The translations under genes and the position numbers were made by a program. Under the pieces are notes generated by a model. The model saw nothing but the letters and a program-made list of their open reading frames with translations, had not been told where the DNA came from and searched no databases. Shown piece by piece: positions 1-6,263 of a stretch of DNA of 7,347 bases (position 1 is its first letter; each line of letters opens with the position of its first letter). Source of the DNA: an uncultured Lachnospiraceae bacterium. Its GTDB lineage: Bacteria > Bacillota > Clostridia > Lachnospirales > Lachnospiraceae. The stretch is taken from NCBI GenBank assembly GCA_934899185.1, contig CAKXYI010000018.1, positions 1 to 7,347 on the forward strand, in the 5' to 3' direction.

Positions 1-80
1 TACCGATTAGATTCTATAGTACCATGCCAATCTTTTTATTTTTCAAAAGTTGGTGTCACATCATTGACTAATGTACACTT

Positions 81-109
81 TTGACAATAATGATTTTCCT
101 TTTTATTTG
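81..109 (+). promoter_or_regulatory. Candidate promoter(s) upstream of the RACo-like gene
   Basis: A perfect -35 hexamer TTGACA lies at 81-86, with a weak -10 (TATTTG, 104-109) after a 17-base spacer. An overlapping alternative has TTGACT at 64-69, a 16-base spacer and AATAAT at 86-91, which matches consensus at 5 of 6 positions in both boxes. Either would drive the 172-1722 gene and possibly larBC. The sequence alone does not say which is used. Confidence 0.4.
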
Positions 110-171
110 GGGGAATTGCGCAGGCGGGCTTAGAATGATAAGATACAAAAAGAAAGTTTTGGAGGAAAGAT

Positions 172-1722
172 ATGCGGATCGTGATCAGCGCGGGCAGGGG
201 GGAAAACAAAACAATCAGACAAGCCTTGCAGGAGCAGGGAATTAGTCTGGATTATGTCTGTGGCGGAAATGGCAGATGCGGGAAATGTGCGGTGCGCGTC
301 ATTTCGGGCCATGTACCTGTCACGGGGGCAGAGCGGGCATTTTTTGGGGAAGAGGCATTAGAGCAGGGCTGGCATCTTGCCTGTCAGATGCAGGTGACAG
401 ACGATATAGAGATAGAAGTATCAGACGATTTGGTCCGCCAAAAAGAATCTGGTATACAGGTTGCTGATCTTTATCCACAGGAAGAAAAAACAGATCAGGG
501 TTTGCCAGCAAAGTCTGCCTATGGCGTTGCCATTGATCTGGGAACGACCACGATCGGTTTTGCCTTGGTTGATCTTGCCACGGGACAAGTGGAACGTTCC
601 CTGAGCCGCATGAATTCCCAGCGGATCTATGGGGCAGATGTCTTGTCCCGTATCCAATGTGCCAATGAGGGACAGGGAAATGCCCTGCGCCGGTGCGCAG
701 AACTGGATCTGAGGCAGGGAATCAAAGACCTTTGCAAAGATCAGATAGATGTGTCCGGAATCCGGCATATCGTCATTGCCGGTAATACGACTATGTGCCA
801 TCTGCTGCGGGGGTATTCCTGTCAGACATTGGGCATGGCACCCTTTCGACCGGTCAGTACAGAACAGGAAGATTTTGTGCAAAAGGGGATGGCGGTAACG
901 ATCCTGCCGGGTGCATCGGCTTTTGTCGGGGGAGACATTATCTCCGGTATCTATGGGATCAGGGAGCATATGGATGCGACAGACGAACCATGGATGCTTT
1001 TGGATTTTGGAACCAACGGCGAGATGGTCCTTTGGACGGGAGAACGTTTTTTTGCCACGGCGGCTGCGGCAGGACCGGCATTTGAGGGCGGTAATATTTC
1101 CTGCGGTTGTGCCAGTATTCCGGGGGCAATCAGCAGTGTCATGATCGTCGGACGCAATTCCCACACCAAGACGATCGGTGGACTCCCGGCGATTGGCATC
1201 TGTGGCAGTGGGCTTTTGGAGGCAATCAGTGGTATGAAAAAGGCGGGGATCGTGGACGAAAACGGCACCTTCGCATCAGATATCCCGGAGGAGGGATTTG
1301 TCCTAAATACACCGGGCAGTCAGGGAAAGGTTTCATTGACCCAGGAGGACATCCGGCAGTTTCAGATGGCAAAAGCGGCGATTGCCGTGGGACAGAAGAC
1401 TCTGTTAAAAGAGGCGGGCATGGTGGCTTCGCAAGTAAAGAAAGTATATCTGGCAGGCGGCATGGGAACCTTTTTAAACGTCCGTGCTGCGGTAGAGACC
1501 GGTCTGCTGGTCAAAGATCTTTTACCGGTGGCAAAGGCAGGCGGCAACACTTCTTTGGGGGGAGCAGTTTCTTATTTAAAAAATGCAGGACAGAAGCAGA
1601 AGGCAGAAAAGGATAAATTAAAGGCAATCACAGAGAATATGCAGGTCCTTATGCTGGCGGATATGCCGGGCTTTGCAGATGCCTATATCTCACATATGGC
1701 ATTGACAGAGTTTGGGGCATGA
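172..1722 (+). CDS. RACo-like DUF4445 protein: [2Fe-2S] ferredoxin domain plus ASKHA ATPase domain
   Basis: Seen: the N-terminus (about residues 1-85) carries a plant-type [2Fe-2S] pattern with C30, C36, C39 and C71 (C-x5-C-x2-C, then a distant C). From about residue 117 an ASKHA (actin/Hsp70/sugar kinase) fold begins with the phosphate-binding motif IDLGTTT (121-127). A second motif, LLDFGTNGE, lies at 276-284, followed by the family signature GPAFEGGNISCG (301-312), ICGSGLLEAI (343-352) and YLAGGMGTFLNV (426-437). Known: RACo proteins use ATP and the iron-sulfur cluster to reduce inactive Co(II) corrinoid in methyl-transfer proteins back to Co(I). Many DUF4445 members have no assigned target. 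At 516 residues it is shorter than the Carboxydothermus RACo as I recall it, so the linker/middle region is probably reduced. The start is fixed by GGAGG at 161-165, six bases before the ATG. No signal peptide or membrane segment is visible, so it should be cytosolic. The first gene of a likely operon with larBC; no corrinoid protein or methyltransferase is encoded in the window, so its partner is unknown. Confidence 0.9.
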   Translation: MRIVISAGRGENKTIRQALQEQGISLDYVCGGNGRCGKCAVRVISGHVPVTGAERAFFGEEALEQGWHLACQMQVTDDIEIEVSDDLVRQKESGIQVADLYPQEEKTDQGLPAKSAYGVAIDLGTTTIGFALVDLATGQVERSLSRMNSQRIYGADVLSRIQCANEGQGNALRRCAELDLRQGIKDLCKDQIDVSGIRHIVIAGNTTMCHLLRGYSCQTLGMAPFRPVSTEQEDFVQKGMAVTILPGASAFVGGDIISGIYGIREHMDATDEPWMLLDFGTNGEMVLWTGERFFATAAAAGPAFEGGNISCGCASIPGAISSVMIVGRNSHTKTIGGLPAIGICGSGLLEAISGMKKAGIVDENGTFASDIPEEGFVLNTPGSQGKVSLTQEDIRQFQMAKAAIAVGQKTLLKEAGMVASQVKKVYLAGGMGTFLNVRAAVETGLLVKDLLPVAKAGGNTSLGGAVSYLKNAGQKQKAEKDKLKAITENMQVLMLADMPGFADAYISHMALTEFGA

Positions 1723-1735
1723 GGCACAATAGGTG

Positions 1736-1765
1736 CTGACTTTGACGAAACAAGAGATTTATAAT
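1736..1765 (+). promoter_or_regulatory. Candidate internal promoter before larB
   Basis: A perfect TATAAT lies at 1760-1765, preceded after 18 bases by CTGACT (1736-1741), a 4-of-6 match to the -35 consensus. Transcription would start near 1772, just ahead of the larB ribosome binding site at 1774-1780. This would give a very short leader and let larBC be transcribed without the RACo-like gene. The weak -35 leaves real doubt. Confidence 0.4.
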
Positions 1766-1788
1766 AGACGATGAGGTGGGACAGAGGG

Positions 1789-2529
1789 ATGGATACCAGA
1801 GAAATTCTTGAACAATTACAGAATGGACAGATCACTTTGGATCAGGCAGATGGTCTGCTGCGCAGGCAGCCTTATGAGGAACTGGGCTATGCCAAATTGG
1901 ATATGCACCGGAAAGTGCGGTCGGGTTGTGCGGAAGTGATTTTTTGTCAGGGCAAGGCAGACGATCATCTGCTCTCCATTTTTTCACACTTGTATAAAGC
2001 GGATGGCGAAGTTTTTGGTACGCGGGCGAACGAGCGCCAGTATGCCCTGATCAAAGAAAAGTTTCCGCAGGTTTCCTACGATGACAAGTCTCATATCATA
2101 AAGATAGAAAAAGAGGACAAAAAGCACATTGGCAGCATTGCGGTCTGTACGGCAGGGACGGCAGATATTCCGGTGGCGGAAGAAGCAGCGCAGACGGCAG
2201 AATATTTCGGATCACATGTGGAGCGTATCTATGATGTCGGTGTCAGTGGCATTCATAGATTATTTTCCCGGTTGGACGTCATACAGTCAGCAAATTGCGT
2301 GATCGCAGTGGCGGGCATGGAAGGGGCACTTGCCAGTGTTTTGGGCGGTCTTGTGGATAAGCCGGTCATTGCCGTGCCGACTTCGGTCGGTTATGGTGCC
2401 TGTATGGAAGGACTGTCAGCACTGCTAACCATGATGACCTCCTGCGCTAACGGAATCGCGGTCGTCAATATTGATAATGGATATGGGGCAGGCTATATTG
2501 CCAATCAGATCAATCATTTGGCACAATAG
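1789..2529 (+). CDS. larB: LarB, pyridinium-3,5-biscarboxylic acid mononucleotide synthase (nickel-pincer cofactor step 1)
   Basis: Known: LarB carboxylates C5 of the pyridine ring of nicotinic acid adenine dinucleotide and hydrolyses the phosphoanhydride. This gives the first intermediate of the nickel-pincer nucleotide used by lactate racemase (LarA) and related enzymes. Seen: a helical N-terminal region, then a PurE-like AIR-carboxylase domain with GSIAVCTAGTADIPVAEEA, RIYDVGVSGIHR, CVIAVAGMEGALASVLGG and PVIAVPTSVGYGA. The C-terminal SCANGIAVVNIDNGYGAG holds the conserved cysteine (C219 in this numbering) that matches the NAD-adduct cysteine described for Lactiplantibacillus LarB. An in-frame ATG at 1771 would add six residues but has no good ribosome binding site. 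The chosen ATG has GAGGTGG eight bases upstream and gives 246 residues, the usual family length. It sits 66 bases after the RACo-like gene and 21 before larC. Confidence 0.93.
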   Translation: MDTREILEQLQNGQITLDQADGLLRRQPYEELGYAKLDMHRKVRSGCAEVIFCQGKADDHLLSIFSHLYKADGEVFGTRANERQYALIKEKFPQVSYDDKSHIIKIEKEDKKHIGSIAVCTAGTADIPVAEEAAQTAEYFGSHVERIYDVGVSGIHRLFSRLDVIQSANCVIAVAGMEGALASVLGGLVDKPVIAVPTSVGYGACMEGLSALLTMMTSCANGIAVVNIDNGYGAGYIANQINHLAQ

Positions 2530-2550
2530 GAAGATCAGGAGAGAAAATAG

Positions 2551-3447
2551 ATGAGTAAGACATTATATTTTGAGTGCGCCAGCGGTATCAGCGGGGATAT
2601 GGCAGTGGCGGCACTCTTAGATTTGGGAGCACCGGAGTTGAATTTGAAAGAGACACTTGCGACGCTTCCAATCACGGAAACGTATGAGATCAGAATCAAT
2701 CGTGTCAAAAAGGCAGGATTGGATACCTGCGATTTTGATGTGGTCCTGCCCAAGAATCTGGATACCCACGATCACGATATGGCATATCTGTATGGACATT
2801 TGCGGGAAAAAAATGCTGATCCGGGAAAGGTTGAACAAGAGGCAGGAACAGAGGTGCATAGCGGGCAGAAAGACCACAAGCATGTGCATCCGGGACATGA
2901 GAAGGAACATGAACACCATGCCCATCGCGGACCCAAAGAGATCGCAGCCATCTTTGATGCATCTGCTATGACGACAGGTGCAAAAGAAACCGCCCACCGC
3001 ATCTTAGATATTTTGACAGATGCGGAGGCTAAGGCACACGGCGTTGCGCGTGACCAGGTACATTTTCACGAAGTGGGGGCTGTGGACTCCATCGTGGATA
3101 TTGCAGCCTTTGCCATTTGTTTTGACGCTTTATGTCGGACATACGCAGTGAATGACTGCATCGTAAAAGAAATCACGGAGGGATGCGGCACAGTACGTTG
3201 CCAGCATGGGATTTTACCGATCCCGGTTCCGGCGGTTGTCAATATTGCGGCAGCCGGAGGACTTCGTCTGCACATGACACAAGTGGCAGGGGAATTAGTC
3301 ACGCCGACCGGGGCTGCCATAGCAGCAGCCGTAAAAACAAAAGACCAACTGCCTGCATCCTGTCAGATAGAGGCTGTTGGTCTTGGCGCCGGAAAGCGTG
3401 TCTATGAGACAGCCGGATTCCTGCGGGTATTTTTGTTGGATGATTAA
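2551..3447 (+). CDS. larC: LarC N-terminal domain protein (LarC1 form), nickel-pincer cofactor biosynthesis, no LarC2
   Basis: Known: LarC is the CTP-dependent cyclometallase that inserts nickel into the pincer nucleotide. In Lactiplantibacillus it is made from larC1 and larC2 by a programmed frameshift, and the CTP-binding site is in LarC2. Seen: the N-terminal ECASGISGDM (8-17), a histidine-rich stretch at 103-126 with nine histidines, then HFHEVGAVDSIVDI (171-184), HGILPIPVPAVV (219-230), ELVTPTGAA (248-256) and the terminal VGLGAGKR...LRVFLLDD. These are all LarC1 landmarks. The protein ends at 298 residues, just where the LarC2 domain (NIDDM-type motif) normally begins. The opposite-strand DUF4317 gene occupies the following bases, so no LarC2 can be reached by frameshifting. 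The start has AGGAGAG at 2537-2543, seven bases upstream. Either LarC2 is encoded elsewhere, as some Clostridia seem to do, or this is a nickel-binding protein without cyclometallase activity. The histidine region probably binds or stores nickel. Confidence 0.9.
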   Translation: MSKTLYFECASGISGDMAVAALLDLGAPELNLKETLATLPITETYEIRINRVKKAGLDTCDFDVVLPKNLDTHDHDMAYLYGHLREKNADPGKVEQEAGTEVHSGQKDHKHVHPGHEKEHEHHAHRGPKEIAAIFDASAMTTGAKETAHRILDILTDAEAKAHGVARDQVHFHEVGAVDSIVDIAAFAICFDALCRTYAVNDCIVKEITEGCGTVRCQHGILPIPVPAVVNIAAAGGLRLHMTQVAGELVTPTGAAIAAAVKTKDQLPASCQIEAVGLGAGKRVYETAGFLRVFLLDD

Positions 3448-4673
3448 AAACTCAGGGTCTCGCCGTTGATCTTGGCTTCCTCATCTTCTTCCATAGGAAT
3501 GACGAGGCAACGTTTGCCATCAACGAAAGCCGTATGTATTTCTTCGACTTTCTCCGGTGTGACCTTTACGACAACATCAATGTCGGTGCCGTCAGATGTG
3601 ATGACACCGGCATCTTCTAATTTCTTGGTAAGATCTACTACTTTTTCCTGTAATTGTTTTTTCTCAACACGGACCTCATTGTTCTTGATCGCCTTGGCAT
3701 CCAGGAGTTCTTGTGCATCCGGCAGAGTATCTTCAAAGAAAGACTCATAGGAAGCCTTGATTTTTTCTGCCTTCGGCTCGGAAATACCGGCATCGGTCAG
3801 TATCTCTGTGATCATCTCGCCGTCCAAAAGGATAGGCTCATCCTTATCGACTTTTTCCTTTTCTACCAGAATAAAATCATTTAGATTCTGCTGCACATCC
3901 AAAACGGTGTCTTTGGTGTCATCATCATCCGGTCCTAAGGTCTGTACGACCATGTTTTCAAAGGCATCACGTTTCTGGGTCGCAGTGCGTTTGGCTCCGC
4001 AGCCAAGCCCATTTGCCCAGAATTCCTCATGTGGTTCCTTGGCGTTTTTGGTATAGACTAAGGTAGAGTGGATGTCTGTGGCACGTCCGTTAAAAGCGGG
4101 GAAAAGAAAAGCAGTATCCGTAGGTCCAACGACCCAGTCACGGATCCTGGCACCGATACGATGCTCGCCTTCCAAATAGCCCAATCCCGGCTTTGACAGA
4201 GCGACCGGACAGATACAGCAAAGCAGGTATTCGTAGACTTCGTCTGATTCGTCCATTGCCAATTCATCCGTTCCCTTGAGGGGAACATCATAGACATCAT
4301 AATATAAGGTGATGAGATAATTGCCGACATAATCATAAGAATCAATAATAAGATCATAATAGGTATCGAGCAGGGAATCATCCTCTAACTTGCTGGCACG
4401 CAGAGCCATAAGGATCTGCTGTCTGCCACCAACGGCTTCCTCATCGATCGGGAATTCAAGTTCCAAAAGATTGTTTCCCAGAGTACCGGAGAGTGCCTTT
4501 CCGGCGATCTCTAAGTATTTGTAAAATTCGTCCTCCTCCAGATTTAAGAATTTCTGGGAAAAGGTAACTAATTTATTCTTTTCGGCATCGACATAGCAGC
4601 CGCACATATGCTGAATGGTGCAGCTTTCTTTTTTTAAACGACGTTTGATCTCTGCAACTTCTTTTTTATTCAT
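3444..4673 (-). CDS. DUF4317 family protein of unknown function
   Basis: I recognise the DUF4317 family (PF14199), which has no assigned function. Seen: 409 residues, acidic, without signal peptide or membrane segments, so probably cytosolic. The N-terminus has KRRLKKESCTIQHMCGCYVD (C18, C24, C26), followed by a long mixed region with LLCCICPVALSKPGLGYL (C152, C153, C155), RIGARIRDWVVGPTDTAFLFPAF (about 172-194) and FWANGLGCGAKRTATQK (218-234, C225). The Cys-x-Cys pairs could bind metal or form disulfides, but that is inference. Residues about 325-355 are charged and heptad-like, possibly a short coiled coil, before a C-terminal region ending near 405. The start has AGGA about seven bases upstream on the minus strand. 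The gene is divergent from asnS and convergent with larC, overlapping it by 4 bases, so it is its own transcription unit. Confidence 0.9.
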   Translation of the reverse strand: MNKKEVAEIKRRLKKESCTIQHMCGCYVDAEKNKLVTFSQKFLNLEEDEFYKYLEIAGKALSGTLGNNLLELEFPIDEEAVGGRQQILMALRASKLEDDSLLDTYYDLIIDSYDYVGNYLITLYYDVYDVPLKGTDELAMDESDEVYEYLLCCICPVALSKPGLGYLEGEHRIGARIRDWVVGPTDTAFLFPAFNGRATDIHSTLVYTKNAKEPHEEFWANGLGCGAKRTATQKRDAFENMVVQTLGPDDDDTKDTVLDVQQNLNDFILVEKEKVDKDEPILLDGEMITEILTDAGISEPKAEKIKASYESFFEDTLPDAQELLDAKAIKNNEVRVEKKQLQEKVVDLTKKLEDAGVITSDGTDIDVVVKVTPEKVEEIHTAFVDGKRCLVIPMEEDEEAKINGETLSF

Positions 4674-4707
4674 AATGCATTCCTTTCCAAATTTGTGAGC
4701 ACTTCTT

Positions 4708-4735
4708 ATTATATCGAAAAAAAGAAGTCGTGCAA
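4708..4735 (-). promoter_or_regulatory. Promoter of the DUF4317 gene
   Basis: Read on the minus strand, TTGCAC (4735-4730) is followed after 16 bases by a perfect TATAAT (4713-4708). Transcription would start near 4701, leaving a leader of about 28 bases that includes the GGAAAGGA ribosome binding site. Confidence 0.7.
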
Positions 4736-4739
4736 CACC

Positions 4740-4768
4740 TTGATTTTCACACTTTAGTGAGGTAAAAT
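4740..4768 (+). promoter_or_regulatory. Promoter of asnS (asnS-asnA)
   Basis: TTGATT at 4740-4745, a 17-base spacer and TAAAAT at 4763-4768 match the sigma-A consensus well. The start would be near 4775, giving a leader of about 36 bases with TGGAGG at 4795-4800. That is too short for a T-box. The -35 lies only four bases from the -35 of the divergent DUF4317 promoter. Confidence 0.7.
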
Positions 4769-4810
4769 AAGGAATAGTTTTGTACGATAGATTTTGGAGG
4801 AATTAGGACA

Positions 4811-6193
4811 ATGATCAACATTAGAGATTTACATCATAACTACAAAGATTATGATGGCAAGGTCGTAACCATAGGAGGATGGGTTCGCAGTATCCGTGAT
4901 TCAAAGACTTTTGGATTCATGGTCGTAAATGATGGTACCTTCTTTGAGCCTGTACAGGTGGTTTACGCAGATAAATTAGACAACTTTGAGACCATCTGCA
5001 AGTTGAATGTAGGTGCAGCGGTGATCGTGACCGGTCAGGTCAAGGTAACACCGGAGATGAAGCAACCATTTGAGATTCATGCCGATGAGGTTGTGATCGA
5101 GGGTCAGTCTACACCGGATTATCCATTGCAGAAAAAACGTCATTCTTTTGAATACTTGAGAACGATCAGCCACTTACGCCCGAGAACCAATACTTTTCAG
5201 GCAGTTTTCCGTGTGCGTTCTCTGACAGCATACGCTATCCACAAGTTTTTCCAGGAGAGAGACTTTGTCTATGTGCACACACCACTCATTACCGGTAGTG
5301 ACTGTGAGGGCGCGGGCGAGATGTTCCAGGTCACAACCATGGATCTAAACGATGTGCCGACCAGGGATGGCAAGGTAGACTATTCACAGGATTTCTTTGG
5401 CAAGCCGACCAACCTTACCGTCAGTGGACAGTTGAACGGCGAGACATATGCTATGGCGTTTAAGAATATCTATACTTTTGGACCGACGTTCAGAGCTGAG
5501 AATTCTAACACGACCCGTCATGCAGCAGAGTTCTGGATGATCGAGCCGGAGATTGCTTTTGCAGATCTGACAGACGATATGATGCTTGCTGAGAGCATGT
5601 TAAAATATGTGATTTCTTATGTGCTGGAGCATGCACCGGAAGAGATGGCGTTTTTCAACCAGTTCGTTGACAAGGGACTGATCGAGCGTTTGGAGCATGT
5701 GGTTAGTTCTGATTTTGGCCGCATCACATATACAGATGCGATCGCAGAATTGGAAAAGCACAACGATGAATTTGACTATAAGGTATATTGGGGATGCGAC
5801 TTGCAGACAGAGCATGAGCGCTATCTGACCGAGAAGATCTTCAAGCGTCCGGTCTTTGTGACCGATTATCCAAAGGAGATCAAGGCCTTTTATATGAAGT
5901 TAAACGAGGATGGCAAGACCGTTGCCGCCATGGATTGTCTGGTACCGGGAATTGGTGAGATCATCGGCGGCAGCCAGAGAGAAGATGACTATGAACTTTT
6001 AAAGAACCGTATGGTTGAGTGTGGTCTGAAAGAGGAAGATTACGAGTTCTATCTGGATCTTCGTAAATATGGATCCGCACGTCATGCCGGATTTGGTCTT
6101 GGATTTGAGAGATGCGTTATGTATCTGACCGGAATGGGCAACATCCGTGACGTGATCCCGTTCCCAAGAACCGTAGGAAACTGCGATTTATAG
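4811..6193 (+). CDS. asnS: Asparaginyl-tRNA synthetase (AsnRS, class IIb)
   Basis: Charges tRNA-Asn with asparagine using ATP in the cytosol. Seen: an N-terminal OB-fold anticodon-binding domain (about 1-105) with [18 protein letters not shown], then the class II catalytic core. Motif 1 includes [15 protein letters not shown] with its conserved proline (P158). Next come [12 protein letters not shown] (161-172) and [14 protein letters not shown] (202-215). Motif 2 is [20 protein letters not shown] (227-246), and the asparagine-type [12 protein letters not shown] distinguishes it from AspRS. Motif 3 is [19 protein letters not shown] (429-447). The 460 residues match the usual bacterial length of about 466. 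The start is supported by TGGAGG ten bases upstream. It is followed 70 bases later by asnA, which makes its amino-acid substrate. No truncation or missing key motif is seen. Confidence 0.97.
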   Translation: MINIRDLHHNYKDYDGKVVTIGGWVRSIRDSKTFGFMVVNDGTFFEPVQVVYADKLDNFETICKLNVGAAVIVTGQVKVTPEMKQPFEIHADEVVIEGQSTPDYPLQKKRHSFEYLRTISHLRPRTNTFQAVFRVRSLTAYAIHKFFQERDFVYVHTPLITGSDCEGAGEMFQVTTMDLNDVPTRDGKVDYSQDFFGKPTNLTVSGQLNGETYAMAFKNIYTFGPTFRAENSNTTRHAAEFWMIEPEIAFADLTDDMMLAESMLKYVISYVLEHAPEEMAFFNQFVDKGLIERLEHVVSSDFGRITYTDAIAELEKHNDEFDYKVYWGCDLQTEHERYLTEKIFKRPVFVTDYPKEIKAFYMKLNEDGKTVAAMDCLVPGIGEIIGGSQREDDYELLKNRMVECGLKEEDYEFYLDLRKYGSARHAGFGLGFERCVMYLTGMGNIRDVIPFPRTVGNCDL

Positions 6194-6204
6194 TTTTGAC
6201 AGTG

Positions 6205-6234
6205 ACTGTGCATATGCGAAGGCGTGTGCACAGT
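6205..6234 (+). terminator. Hairpin in the asnS-asnA gap, possible weak terminator or processing site
   Basis: ACTGTGCA (6205-6212) and TGCACAGT (6227-6234) form an 8-base-pair perfect stem. It can extend through a small bulge and G-U pairs to a CG-AAGG-CG tip. Only three or so T's follow, so full intrinsic termination is unlikely. It lies 12 bases after the asnS stop and ends 29 bases before the asnA start. It may lower asnA expression or protect the asnS message. Confidence 0.5.
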
Positions 6235-6263
6235 TTGAATTGTGAGAGGGAAGGAAGATAAAA

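Noticed and set aside
1..80. Tail of an upstream gene at the left edge
   Set aside because: The short open frames that reach the edge (under 30 codons) show no recognisable protein sequence, and the region reads as AT-rich intergenic DNA.
421..1164. 247-codon open frame on the minus strand inside the RACo-like gene
   Set aside because: It lies wholly opposite a well-supported gene, has no recognisable domain or ribosome binding site, and reads as low-quality Cys/His/Arg-rich sequence. It is an antisense shadow.
1771..1788. Upstream ATG as the larB start
   Set aside because: It has no properly spaced ribosome binding site, and the extension falls on the GAGGTGG ribosome binding site that serves the ATG at 1789.
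3312..3330. GGCTGC/GCAGCC hairpin as a terminator for larC or DUF4317
   Set aside because: It lies inside the conserved LarC coding sequence (alanine-rich segment) and has no T run after it on either strand.
3440..3451. TTAAAAAC at the end of larC as a frameshift site leading to LarC2
   Set aside because: It does not fit a canonical slippery heptamer, and the downstream plus-strand frames hold no LarC2 motifs. That DNA is the 3' end of the opposite-strand gene.
6196..6201. Perfect TTGACA as a promoter for asnA
   Set aside because: No -10-like hexamer occurs 16-18 bases downstream; that stretch is the GC-rich hairpin tip.
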